From Prochlorothrix hollandica PCC 9006 = CALU 1027 (GTDB lineage: Bacteria; Cyanobacteriota; Cyanobacteriia; Prochlorotrichales; Prochlorotrichaceae), in assembly GCF_000332315.1 (NCBI RefSeq), contig NZ_KB235937.1, forward strand, positions 299,039 to 363,038: a stretch of 64,000 nt of DNA. Direction: 5' to 3'. Shown here one piece after another: positions 50,997 through 59,613 of the stretch (position 1 is its first letter; every line of letters starts with the position of its first letter). The position numbers and the translations under genes are program-made. The notes below the pieces were generated by a model. It did no database searches. It saw nothing but the letters and a program-made list of their open reading frames with translations, and was not told the origin of the DNA.

Positions 50997-51283
50997 AGTG
51001 GGAGGGGCGAGGTTTAATAGCCTCCCTCGACCCAACCCTCAGCCCCCAGAGACAAAACTTAAATCCGGATCTCAGCCTCCAGAGACAAAACTTCAACGAT
51101 CGTCCCCGGTTCAGAACCATTCACGCCATCGGCAGAAATACTCCCCAGGGGTCTCAGGGTTCTACGGGATCCCCAACGGACTTTAATCTACCCCTTGCCA
51201 TAAGTATAATTTCTTACACAATAGAGGGTAAAAGATGACATTAATAAAAAAACCATACCCTTAGCCAAACCCTAAAAGAAGCT

Positions 51284-54100
51284 ATGCTCGCGATGATGCA
51301 ATCGTTCTGGAGACTGGGTTCAGCTTACGGGCTGCGGCTTTGCCTAACCCTCATCCTTTGTTGTCTGAGTTGCTTGGGCAGCCTCACCCTGGCTCCCCTG
51401 GGCAGCAGTTACTTACCCCCTGCCCTAGCCGATCATCTCAGTGCCCATGGGGATGGAGTCCAAGAATGGGGCGATCGGCGGGCCATGTGGCTCGATCGCC
51501 AGGTTCTCGCCTGGAATACCACCGCCGTTACCTATGAGCTACACCACGATCGCAGCGGTAACCTCATCGTGCCCTACGGTTCAGGCCATGGGATTCCCCT
51601 CAATGCCAACAAACCCTTAAGCTGGGGTCAATATCCCAAATATCCCAATCTGGCGGGTTATATAACCCTGTATCTTCCTGAAATCTTCCAGAATCAAGTC
51701 CCTGGACTCCTCCAAGAAGAGCTAGCCCTCGCGGGGTACGATGCCAACGGCCATTTAGTGGCCAGTACCGGCGTGCAACTGCAAGGGGTTTTGGATGATC
51801 TCTTTAGTTACGATGGGGCGTTGGGGGTTGTGTACGATCAAGCCCAGACTCCCACCCTCAAGGTCTGGGCACCCACTGCCCAACAGGTGAACCTCTACCG
51901 CTTTACCAGCATCGAGCCAGAGTCGCCCGCCATCGTTCAAGCCATGGATCGGGATCCTAACACCGGCGTTTGGAGCATTACCGGCGATCCCAGTTGGAAT
52001 CAGCAGTTTTACCGCTACGAAACCACGGTCTTTTTCCCCGACACCGGCCAGATTGAAGTTAACCAGGTGACCGATCCCTACTCCGTCAACCTGTCCCTCA
52101 ATAGCAACTATAGCCAAATCGTCAACTTGGCTGCTGCGGACACTAAGCCCGATGGCTGGGACACCCTGGTTAAACCGCCCCTGGATGCCCCCGAAGATAT
52201 GGTGATCTATGAAGTCCATACCCGCGACTTCAGCAGCCAGGATCAAACCGTGGCTTCGGGCGATCGCGGCACCTTCAAAGCCTTTACCTACGATGGCCAG
52301 GGGGATAAACCCCTCTCCAATGGCATGAAGCATCTGATCCAGTTGGCCCAGGCTGGGTTGACCCACATCCACCTGATGCCGGTGTTTGATGTGGCCTCCA
52401 TCAATGAGGACCCCAGCGCCCAAATCAACCCCAACCCCCTGATCTTGGGGCAACTGGGACCCGCCTCCAAACTGCAACAGGCGGTGGTGGGGCTGGTGCG
52501 GGAGTCCGATAGCTTCAACTGGGGCTATGATCCCTACCACTACGGCGTGCCCGAAGGCAGCTACGCCACCCAACAAACCGGCACGGCCCGGATCCTGGAA
52601 TTCCGGGAAATGGTCAAAAGCCTCAGTGACAATGGTCTACGACTGATTATGGATGTGGTCTATAACCACACCAGTAGCAGCGCCCTTTACCCGGAATCGG
52701 TTCTCGACAAAATCGTTCCCAACTACTATTACCGCCTGACCAACGACGGCTACCACTACACCAGCAGTTGCTGCCCCGACACCGCCACCGAGTTCCACAT
52801 GATGCAAAAGCTGATGGTGGATACCATTGTCCGCTGGGCCAAGGACTACAAGGTGGATGGCTTCCGCTTTGACTTTATGGGCTTCCATACCCTGGATAAT
52901 ATGGTGGCTCTCCAGAACAAGCTCCATAGCCTAACCCTGGAGCAGGATGGGGTGGATGGTTCCCAGATCTACCTCTATGGGGAAGGTTGGGACTTTGGCT
53001 CGGCCCAGCAGCGGGGCTTCCGCATCGCCAACCAATACAACTTGGGGGGCACGGGCATCGGCACCTTTAACGATCGCCCACGGGAGTCCATCTATGGCGG
53101 TTTTGATCCCAAGCCGCAACAGGGATTTATCAATGGCCAATCCTATGACTGGAATGGTTACGATGGGAGCGAAGGCAACTATCGCCGCAGCCATGATGAT
53201 TTACTGTTTTCCAGCGATCGCATCCGCGTCGGCCTAGTGGGGGGACTGAAGGACTTCACCTTTATCGATCGCTATGGCCAAGTCACCTATAGCCAAAATC
53301 TGGGGGGCTACACGGAGGATCCCCAGGAAAGCGTCAACTACATGACCGCCCACGATAACGAGACCCTCTTTGATCTCAATGTCTACAAGCTGCCCATGGG
53401 CAAAAATGGCATGGGGGTCACGACCCTGGCCGATCGGGTGCGGGTGCAAAACCTGGGTCTTAGCATTATTGGACTCAGCCAAGGCATTCCCTTCTTCCCC
53501 ATGGGAACGGATATGCTGCGCTCCAAATCCCTGGATCACAACAGCTATGATTCAGGGGACTGGTTTAATCGGGTGGATTTCTCCTATGAAACCAACCACT
53601 TTGGCAGCGGTTTACCCCCCGTCTGGAATAACCAATACCTCTGGCCGTTTCAGGAGCAGTTCCTAGGGGATCCTCGCTTCCAACCGGAACGGAAAGATAT
53701 TGAAGCAGCGGTGAACCATTTCCAGGAGATTCTCAAAATCCGCAAAAGTTCTAAGCTCTTTCGCCTGGAAACGGCTAAGGATATCCAATCCCGCTTGCGA
53801 TTTTATAACAATGGGCCAGCCCAGCGGGATGGTGTCATCATTATGGCCATTAGTGATCAAATCGCCCCCGATTTGGATCCTGACCATGAGGCGGTGGTGG
53901 TGGTGTTCAATGCCAATAAATTTGGCCAAGAACTACTGGTACCAGATTTGCGGGGCTTTGACCTACAATTACACCCCATTCAACAACAATCGGTGGATCC
54001 TGTCGTGCGATCGGCCCATTTTGACACTAGTTCGGGCAATTTCAACATTCCCGCCCGCACAACGGCGGTGTTTGTGATGAACCCCGAACCTACGCCCTAA
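51284..54100 (+). CDS. pulA: Secreted pullulanase-type alpha-1,6-glucosidase
   Basis: 938 residues. A signal peptide (LRLCLTLILCCLSCLGSLTLA) ends near PPALADH. N-terminal carbohydrate-binding and beta-sandwich modules (LKVWAPTAQQVNLY near residue 195) precede the GH13 catalytic domain: MDVVYNHTS, GFRFDFMGF with nucleophile Asp530, YGEGWDFG with acid Glu567, and TAHDNETLFD with His690-Asp691. The order DVVYNH/FRFDFMG/YGEGW/HDN is that of type I pullulanases (debranching alpha-1,6 links in alpha-glucans). The signal peptide would place it in the periplasm or outside, unlike glycogen-debranching GlgX. No neighbouring glycogen gene. Preceded by a TATAAT at about 51204. Confidence 0.85.
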   Translation: MLAMMQSFWRLGSAYGLRLCLTLILCCLSCLGSLTLAPLGSSYLPPALADHLSAHGDGVQEWGDRRAMWLDRQVLAWNTTAVTYELHHDRSGNLIVPYGSGHGIPLNANKPLSWGQYPKYPNLAGYITLYLPEIFQNQVPGLLQEELALAGYDANGHLVASTGVQLQGVLDDLFSYDGALGVVYDQAQTPTLKVWAPTAQQVNLYRFTSIEPESPAIVQAMDRDPNTGVWSITGDPSWNQQFYRYETTVFFPDTGQIEVNQVTDPYSVNLSLNSNYSQIVNLAAADTKPDGWDTLVKPPLDAPEDMVIYEVHTRDFSSQDQTVASGDRGTFKAFTYDGQGDKPLSNGMKHLIQLAQAGLTHIHLMPVFDVASINEDPSAQINPNPLILGQLGPASKLQQAVVGLVRESDSFNWGYDPYHYGVPEGSYATQQTGTARILEFREMVKSLSDNGLRLIMDVVYNHTSSSALYPESVLDKIVPNYYYRLTNDGYHYTSSCCPDTATEFHMMQKLMVDTIVRWAKDYKVDGFRFDFMGFHTLDNMVALQNKLHSLTLEQDGVDGSQIYLYGEGWDFGSAQQRGFRIANQYNLGGTGIGTFNDRPRESIYGGFDPKPQQGFINGQSYDWNGYDGSEGNYRRSHDDLLFSSDRIRVGLVGGLKDFTFIDRYGQVTYSQNLGGYTEDPQESVNYMTAHDNETLFDLNVYKLPMGKNGMGVTTLADRVRVQNLGLSIIGLSQGIPFFPMGTDMLRSKSLDHNSYDSGDWFNRVDFSYETNHFGSGLPPVWNNQYLWPFQEQFLGDPRFQPERKDIEAAVNHFQEILKIRKSSKLFRLETAKDIQSRLRFYNNGPAQRDGVIIMAISDQIAPDLDPDHEAVVVVFNANKFGQELLVPDLRGFDLQLHPIQQQSVDPVVRSAHFDTSSGNFNIPARTTAVFVMNPEPTP

Positions 54101-54208
54101 CCCTGCCCTAGGGGCAACGCCTCTGTCCCCGGTTCACCGTGGCCCATCCTCTGGTTCAGACTGCCAGCGCCAGGGGGCCAGCCCCCCAGAACCGGGGATT
54201 TTTGTGGG

Positions 54209-54272
54209 GTACGAAGGTACGAAGGTACGAAGGTACGAAGGTACGAAGGTACGAAGGTACGAAGGTACGAAG
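54209..54272. repeat. 8 x 8-bp tandem repeat GTACGAAG
   Basis: Exactly eight identical units, 64 bases, in the 427-base gap between the pullulanase and the next gene. The rest of the gap holds CCGGTTCACCG-like short repeats and nothing coding. Perfect repetition suggests recent expansion. Confidence 0.95.
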
Positions 54273-54527
54273 GTAAAGCCGTAAAGCCACAAACCCCCCA
54301 GACTGGGGGGCGGTTTTGCCCCAAACTGTTGGGGAACGGCCCTGCCTATAGTGGATAAGGATTAGCCCAACAGCATTAGGGCACCTTGAATCATTCCCAG
54401 TGTTGTCTAGATGCCAACGGGAGAATCGGGGTTGTAGCGGGCGGCGGCCCAGTCTCTCCCCCTTAATCGAGGTACCCACTAGCACAGCAGCGCTAAGACA
54501 ACAGTAGTCGTTTGGGGAGGATAGGGC

Positions 54528-55304
54528 GTGCCCGGTTTAGATATTGCGGTGACGTGGCTCACGGAATTTGTGGCCGATGAAGTGGTCATTCCCATCGTGG
54601 GGGCAGGTCTTTTAAATGTGGGGAGATCGGTCTATAAACGGATCCGACGGAAGCCGGGGGAGTCAGAGGATGCCCTCAGCCGGGAAGAAGCTAAAATGCC
54701 AGAATTTAAGGATCTGGCCGATTCAGGAGCCATAACGTCCAGGGATGGGGCGATCGTGGCTTCTTCCCCTGCTCCTGTTACTAGTCCCGTTATGACTAGT
54801 CCCGTTATGACTAGTCCCGCTATGACTAGTCCCGTTACTACTAGTCCCGCTATGACTAGTCCCGCTATGACTAGTCCCGTTACCACGAGTCCCCTAACGT
54901 CTGGTTCCCTCGCTCCTGGTTCCCTCGCTCCTGGTTCCCTCGCTCCTGGTTCCCTGACTTCTAGCGCCCCCATAGTCCCCGATCCCTTAGTGCAACTGGA
55001 ATACCGCCGTTTTCGCAGTGAATTATTGCTAAAACGGGTACAGATCTCCCGATTACAGCAGGATCGTCTCACCTGGTTCATTTGGTCATCGGGGTTTGGT
55101 TGGAGTGTCTATGCTGCCCTCACTCCCCTCAGTGCGGAAAATTTCACCAACCCCAAGCTAGGCTTATTACTCTTTTTGGTAGCCAACTTCATCATGGGCT
55201 TAGTGCGCATTGCGGTGGATGCTAGCCTGCTCAAAAGTTTACAGGTGGAATTGGAAGCCTCCCAACATCAACTGGATCTGCTGGATCCCCACCTGCGATC
55301 GTAG
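54528..55304 (+). CDS. Membrane protein with two amino-acid repeat tracts
   Basis: 258 residues from a GTG start. Residues 1-60 are a charged region after LDIAVTWLTEFVADEVVIP. Residues 82-125 are TSPVM/TSPAM/TSPVT pentapeptides (15-bp units), followed by three PGSLA units, low-complexity and possibly variable by slippage. Residues 160-250 contain two membrane segments (WFIWSSGFGWSVYAALTPL and LGLLLFLVANFIMGLVRI) and a helical tail. The whole is not recognised. The next gene follows after about 110 bases and also encodes a small membrane protein. Confidence 0.6.
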   Translation: MPGLDIAVTWLTEFVADEVVIPIVGAGLLNVGRSVYKRIRRKPGESEDALSREEAKMPEFKDLADSGAITSRDGAIVASSPAPVTSPVMTSPVMTSPAMTSPVTTSPAMTSPAMTSPVTTSPLTSGSLAPGSLAPGSLAPGSLTSSAPIVPDPLVQLEYRRFRSELLLKRVQISRLQQDRLTWFIWSSGFGWSVYAALTPLSAENFTNPKLGLLLFLVANFIMGLVRIAVDASLLKSLQVELEASQHQLDLLDPHLRS

Positions 55305-55416
55305 CAACTAGGGGTTGCATCGCCCCCTGATCCAGAGATCGTCTAATACCTTAGGATCTAGAGAGTTCTATCGTGAATTTCAACCCCGATCGCCCAATCA
55401 AGGAACCACCCCTCCC

Positions 55417-55884
55417 ATGGAAAAAGCCAAAGCCCTGATCCGCATGGCGGAAGATGAACTGACCCAATACAGCACTGAAGCCCGCAAAATTGAGAAACTG
55501 CGGCGCAAATTTGGGTTTGCAGTGCCCTATCCTCAACAAAAAGCCCTGCGGGATCACATTGCGGCCCAAATGCCCCAGAACTTTTTCGCCAAACTGGTGG
55601 AAGAGAATCGCCAAACCGTCGCCTTACCCTTTTGGGGCATTGGGGGGCTGGGGTTACTGTTGGGAATTTCCGGGCGACAACCCTTCGACCTTCTGGCCAC
55701 CTGGATCGGGTTTTATCTGGCCTACCAAATCCAGAAATGGGGCTGGGAACTGGAAGCCCAGCGGCTGGTACTCAAAACCTTAGATGACATTGAAGCTGGG
55801 ATAAACCCCAAGGTCACCCAGACCGCAACACCAGCCCCAGAACCCGCACCAGAAGCCTCTGAAACCCTACAACCCCTAGACTAA
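55417..55884 (+). CDS. Small membrane protein, unknown function
   Basis: 155 residues from ATG 55417, which is preceded by AAGGAACC; the frame is open further upstream but lacks a good start. A charged helical region (AEDELTQYSTEARKIEKL, FGFAVPYPQQKALRDHIAAQ), two adjoining hydrophobic segments (FWGIGGLGLLLGISG, LLATWIGFYLAYQIQKW) and a Pro/Glu-rich end. I do not recognise a family; the plan is common in cyanobacterial hypothetical proteins. Confidence 0.6.
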   Translation: MEKAKALIRMAEDELTQYSTEARKIEKLRRKFGFAVPYPQQKALRDHIAAQMPQNFFAKLVEENRQTVALPFWGIGGLGLLLGISGRQPFDLLATWIGFYLAYQIQKWGWELEAQRLVLKTLDDIEAGINPKVTQTATPAPEPAPEASETLQPLD

Positions 55885-55950
55885 GTAGGCTGTTTGACTG
55901 ACACAAGATGGTCGCTGTAGGTTGGGTTGAGCTGTAGGTTGGGTTGATCT

Positions 55951-56012
55951 GTAGGTTGGATAAAGGAACGAAACCCAACGAGCAACCTTTAGATTCCTGT
56001 GTTGGGTTTCGC
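55951..56012. repeat. Inverted copy of a dispersed repeat seen twice at 57.8-57.9 kb
   Basis: GTAGGTTGGATAAAGGAACG to GTTGGGTTTCGC is the reverse complement of the pair at 57787-57850 and 57874-57936. Immediately upstream, GCTGTAGGTTGGGTTGA is repeated two to three times in tandem. Confidence 0.75.
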
Positions 56013-56052
56013 TACAACTCTCCCAGGGGGATTGGGGCAGATCCCGCGCCTG

Positions 56053-56168
56053 GGATTGTCGAGTTTTACTCGACCTCTTGAAGCCGACTACAAGTCGGCT
56101 CTCCCAGGGGGGATTGTCGAGTTTTACTCGACCTCTTGAAGCCGACTACAAGTCGGCTCTCCCAGGGG
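56053..56168. repeat. 2 x 58-bp tandem repeat with two hairpins
   Basis: Each 58-base unit, beginning GGATTGTCGAGTTTTACTCG, contains two small palindromes, TCGAGTTTTACTCGA and AGCCGACTACAAGTCGGCT. The two units are virtually identical. Located at the convergent end of the gene at 56196-56540. Confidence 0.9.
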
Positions 56169-56195
56169 GCGCATCCAGGGTCAACAGAAAAAACC

Positions 56196-56540
56196 CTAAG
56201 CATCGCGGCTCGTCACTGCCTGATAGATCAGCCAGCCCAGCCCCACCAATAGCCCCAGGGCAATCAACCGGGTCGCCACCTGCACCAACAGATTGACCGC
56301 CACCAGTCCCACCAGGGCTAAAACCATAAACTTGGCGACCCGGAAACCTCGGCGGTCGAGACGACTGGAAGAACGATGGCCATGGGTGGGCAGGTCATCG
56401 TTAGGGGTGATGGGACCAGGACTGGGGAGCGATCGCGGCATCCCGGCCACATCCCGCTCCAGTTGCTGCAAGCGCCGTTGTAATGCCTGCTCGTCTGGAT
56501 CCAAGGGGGAAGAACGATCGAAAGACTGTCGAGGAGTCAT
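56196..56540 (-). CDS. Small membrane protein, unknown function
   Basis: 114 residues from ATG 56540. A polar N-terminal half (DPDEQALQRRLQQLERDVAG) is followed by two close hydrophobic segments (FMVLALVGLVAVNLLVQVA and LIALGLLVGLGWLIYQAV) forming a hairpin in the membrane. No family recognised. hpnA begins 186 bases away in the divergent direction. Confidence 0.6.
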   Translation of the reverse strand: MTPRQSFDRSSPLDPDEQALQRRLQQLERDVAGMPRSLPSPGPITPNDDLPTHGHRSSSRLDRRGFRVAKFMVLALVGLVAVNLLVQVATRLIALGLLVGLGWLIYQAVTSRDA

Positions 56541-56725
56541 GGGGAGCCATACCCGATTACGCACAAAACCTGTCCCTATGCTAGCCCAAGGAGCGCTGAG
56601 CGATCGTTAAGGGCAGGGTCGCCCTGGGTTGGTGTCGGAGAAACGAGTTGGAGACTGATGGGGGGCAGCCCAGAGCCTGGTATCCTAACGGTACAGTTTG
56701 GGTGGTGGGAGTTTAAGGAACAGCC

Positions 56726-57718
56726 ATGGGCGATCGCGTGTTTGTGACAGGAGGGACGGGCTTTGTGGGGGCTAACTTGGTGCGGCTGCTGCTGCAAGAA
56801 GGCTACACCGTGCGGGCCTTGGTGCGGGCGGGCAGCGATCGCCACAACCTGCAAGGGCTGGACGTGGAATTGGTGGAAGGGGATTTGAATAGTCCCCAGT
56901 TAACCACCGCCCTAGCAGGATGCCGCTACTGTTTCCACACCGCCGCCCATTACTCCCTCTGGCAGCGCGATCGGGCGCAATTACACCAATCCAATGTCCT
57001 AGGCACCCGTAACCTGCTGCAATCAGCCCAAAACGCCGGGATTGAGCGCACCGTCTACACCAGTTCCGTCGCCGCCATCGGCACCCCCGGCACCGGTCAA
57101 CCCGTGGATGAAACCTTCCAACAGGCTCCCGAAGACCTGATCGGAGCCTATAAACAATCCAAATACTGGGGGGAGCAGGAGGCCAAGGCAGCGGTGCAAC
57201 GGGACCAGGATGTGGTCATTGTCAGCCCCTCCACTCCGGTGGGAGCCTGGGACATTAAGCCCACCCCCACGGGGGACATTATTGTGCGTTTTCTGGAACG
57301 GCGAATGCCCGCCTATGTCAACACGGGCTTGAATCTCATTGATGTCAAAGATGTGGCCTGGGGCCATCTGTTGGCGCTGCGCAAGGGGAACACCGGGGAA
57401 CGCTACATTTTGGGTCACCAGAACCTGAGTCTGAAGGAGATCCTCGATCGCCTTGCCCAGATTACGGGCCTGCCTGCCCCCCAAACCACGGTGCCCCTCT
57501 GGTTGCCCCTGGGGGTGGCCTGGATCCAGGAACGGCTACTGGCTCCGGTGGGGTTCCAGCCCTCGGTGCCCATGGATGGGGTCAAAATGTCGGCCAAGGT
57601 GATGTACTACGATGCCTCGAAGGCGGTCACAGAGTTGGGTCTCCCCCAGTCCCCGATCGACGCAGCCCTACGGGACGCGGTGCAGTGGTTCCAAGCCCGC
57701 GCCCACCACCGTCCTTAA
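56726..57718 (+). CDS. hpnA: Hopanoid-associated sugar epimerase HpnA
   Basis: 330 residues of the extended SDR/NAD-dependent epimerase family. VFVTGGTGFVGANLVRLLL is the NAD loop; HTAAHYSLWQRDRAQ and YTSSVAAIGTPG hold the family-specific strand and Ser; GAYKQSKYWGEQEA gives the catalytic Tyr-x3-Lys; VVIVSPSTPVGAWDIKPTP and GLNLIDVKDVAWGHLLA are typical of the HpnA group. It is thought to take part in hopanoid side-chain modification. No squalene-hopene cyclase gene is in the window. The gene is bracketed by inverted dispersed repeats. Confidence 0.85.
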   Translation: MGDRVFVTGGTGFVGANLVRLLLQEGYTVRALVRAGSDRHNLQGLDVELVEGDLNSPQLTTALAGCRYCFHTAAHYSLWQRDRAQLHQSNVLGTRNLLQSAQNAGIERTVYTSSVAAIGTPGTGQPVDETFQQAPEDLIGAYKQSKYWGEQEAKAAVQRDQDVVIVSPSTPVGAWDIKPTPTGDIIVRFLERRMPAYVNTGLNLIDVKDVAWGHLLALRKGNTGERYILGHQNLSLKEILDRLAQITGLPAPQTTVPLWLPLGVAWIQERLLAPVGFQPSVPMDGVKMSAKVMYYDASKAVTELGLPQSPIDAALRDAVQWFQARAHHRP

Positions 57719-57786
57719 CTCCCCCCAAACCAGGTAGGTTGGGTTGAGCGGTCTACCACGTCAGGCACGCTGCCCCCACCGATCGG

Positions 57787-57936
57787 GCGAAACCCAACCT
57801 GGAGACCTAAAGGTTGCTCGTTGGGTTTCGTTCCTCTACCCAACCTACAGCGACCATCTTTTGTCAGTACGGCGCGAAACCCAACCCGGAGACCTAAAGG
57901 TTGCTCGTTGGGTTTCGTTCCTCTACCCAACCTACA
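57787..57936. repeat. Tandem pair of about 64-bp dispersed repeats
   Basis: GCGAAACCCAACCTGGAGAC to ACCCAACCTACA occurs twice (57787-57850 and 57874-57936) almost unchanged, and once inverted at 55951-56012. The unit contains complementary AACCCAACC / GGTTGGGTT-type stretches, so folded single strands could pair. Cyanobacterial dispersed repeat, not coding. Confidence 0.8.
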
Positions 57937-57990
57937 AGCGCAGGTCAGAAAGGGGAGACACTGTTTAGGCCAGATGGTTAGGATTTGGGA

Positions 57991-58806
57991 TTATCGGCCC
58001 TCTGGGTACCAGTCCCGTTGCCACTGGATCATTTGGTCGATTTCCTGTTGTTGGCTGGCGAGAATCCCGTTGGCCAGTTGAAGCATCTCAGGGCGATCGC
58101 TCTTGGCCAGCACCTGTTGAGCCATGGCTAACGCGCCTTCATGGTGGGGAATCATGGCTTGGAGGAACCGCAAATCGAACTGATCCCCCGCCGGCCCCAG
58201 ATCCTCACGCATCATCATGGACTGGTGGATATCGTCCCCCATGGGGGCATCTCGGCCCGATACCGTGTCATACATCATGGCCTCAGGGGAGGCATCGGGA
58301 TACCAGGTTTGCCGCCACTGTTGCATTTGGCTGATTTCCTGCTCCTGAGCGTCAATGATGGCCTGGGCTAGGTCTCGCACCTGCGATCGCTGGGACTTGT
58401 CCAACACCTGTTGCGCCATGACCACAGCCCCTTGATGGTGGGGCACCATGGCATCGATAAAGCGCAGATCAAAGGTGGCATCGTGGGGACCCAAATCCAT
58501 GGTCATGGTGCCATGGCCATGAACCCCCATCATGGACGACAGATGGTCGGTGTCACCATAGCCATTATCACCATGGCCGTTATACCCATGGCCGTTATAC
58601 CCATGGCCATAACCTTCCCCATAGCGGTTAGCGTCGCCATCATCCCCAGGGGGGTAAAGTCGTCCCCCATAATCATCAAAATCGTTCCCCATCATGCCGT
58701 GGTGTCTCGACTGTGCCCAGATGCGACCCATGGAGGGGGAAACGAGGGCCACCAGGACAACGGTGCCCAGGGCAGCCAATCCAAGAACTTTAGGGGTAAA
58801 TTTCAT
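57991..58806 (-). CDS. Two-domain DUF305 protein, probable periplasmic metal-binding protein
   Basis: 271 residues. A signal segment (VLGLAALGTVVLVALVSPS) leads into a region with HHGMMGND and a Gly/Tyr/His/Asn-rich repeat (YNGHGYNGHGDNGYGD), then two DUF305 domains at about residues 110-175 and 205-265. Each has the core DLRFIDAMVPHHQGAVVMAQ / DLRFLQAMIPHHEGALAMAQ, with a His-His motif at the same place. Met- and His-rich segments suggest copper or silver binding, as in CopM-like DUF305 proteins of Synechocystis. It lies behind a metal-efflux type RND operon on the same strand, 183 bases after the lipoprotein gene. Confidence 0.8.
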   Translation of the reverse strand: MKFTPKVLGLAALGTVVLVALVSPSMGRIWAQSRHHGMMGNDFDDYGGRLYPPGDDGDANRYGEGYGHGYNGHGYNGHGDNGYGDTDHLSSMMGVHGHGTMTMDLGPHDATFDLRFIDAMVPHHQGAVVMAQQVLDKSQRSQVRDLAQAIIDAQEQEISQMQQWRQTWYPDASPEAMMYDTVSGRDAPMGDDIHQSMMMREDLGPAGDQFDLRFLQAMIPHHEGALAMAQQVLAKSDRPEMLQLANGILASQQQEIDQMIQWQRDWYPEGR

Positions 58807-58842
58807 AGGAATATCCTGTGGTGATGAACTGAAGGAGTATTA

Positions 58843-58911
58843 AACTGCGTGGCGAGTGAACTGCGGGGCGAGTAAACTGCGGGGCGAGTAAACTGCGGGG
58901 CAAGTAAACTG
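58843..58911. repeat. 4.3 x 16-bp tandem repeat
   Basis: AACTGCGGGGCGAGTA is repeated four times with two substitutions, plus a partial unit, between the lipoprotein gene and the DUF305 gene. Confidence 0.9.
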
Positions 58912-58989
58912 AATGGCTCGATCGACGGTATGGGGTGATGGGGTGAACTGGTGTCGGTAGACTAAGACAGACAAACGGACAACATAGAA

Positions 58990-59595
58990 TTATTTAGTGA
59001 AGTTAAAGCGACCGTTCACCTTTTCACCGGCAATATCTGTCAAAATAGCCACGTTATAGGCACCGGATGCTGTGCTGGAAAGATTGCCGAAATAATGCTC
59101 CCCCTCAGCATCATAGGTCAGGGTTACTGCCTGAGTGCTGTTGTCGGGCAGTTGTACCTGGGCGGTGACAGTGGCATCGGCGATCGAGCTGTGGTCATCC
59201 CCCCGTTGTAAATAGAAGTCCAGGTGAATCACCTCAGCTTCGGGGATAGCTACAAACTCCAGATGATAGTTACCCACTTCCACCACTTGTCCCCCGGCCT
59301 TGGGTTGGCTGTGATCCGGAACTGAAGAGGAACCCGGAGCGGGGGCGGGTTCACTGGAGAGGGCAGCGGGGCTGGATTCGGCAGGGGGTTCCGCTGGGGG
59401 GACGGGTGCGGGGGTGCCGGTGCAGGCAGTGAGGAGGAGGAGGCTAGGGAACAGGACCTTAGGGAGCAGCAGCGATCGCCTCGATAACCAACCCTGGGGA
59501 AAAAACCAACCCTGGGACAAAAACCAACCCTGGGAAAAACCTAGTTTCAGACCCTTTGAACCCCAAAAAAACCAAGAAATGGGGGAAAAATTCAT
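58990..59595 (-). CDS. Lipoprotein with beta-sandwich domain, RND-operon associated
   Basis: 201 residues from ATG 59595. The N-terminus contains a repeated GWFLSQGWFFPQGW segment from a tandem DNA repeat, then a lipobox LLLLTACTG near residue 45. After a Pro/Ala/Glu-rich linker, residues 100-200 (VEVGNYHLEFVAIPEAEVI, TVTAQVQLPDNSTQAV, YFGNLSSTASGAYNVAIL) form an immunoglobulin-like beta domain similar to FixH/YtkA-like periplasmic domains found beside metal-efflux pumps. It starts 18 bases after the RND pump stop. The real start may be one of the later codons after the repeats. Confidence 0.65.
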   Translation of the reverse strand: MNFSPISWFFWGSKGLKLGFSQGWFLSQGWFFPQGWLSRRSLLLPKVLFPSLLLLTACTGTPAPVPPAEPPAESSPAALSSEPAPAPGSSSVPDHSQPKAGGQVVEVGNYHLEFVAIPEAEVIHLDFYLQRGDDHSSIADATVTAQVQLPDNSTQAVTLTYDAEGEHYFGNLSSTASGAYNVAILTDIAGEKVNGRFNFTK

Positions 59596-59613
59596 ATAAT
59601 CTCCTACTTTCAA

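Noticed and set aside
51755-52576. Long minus-strand open frame within the pullulanase gene
   Set aside because: No motifs; the plus strand has intact GH13 active-site residues across the same bases.
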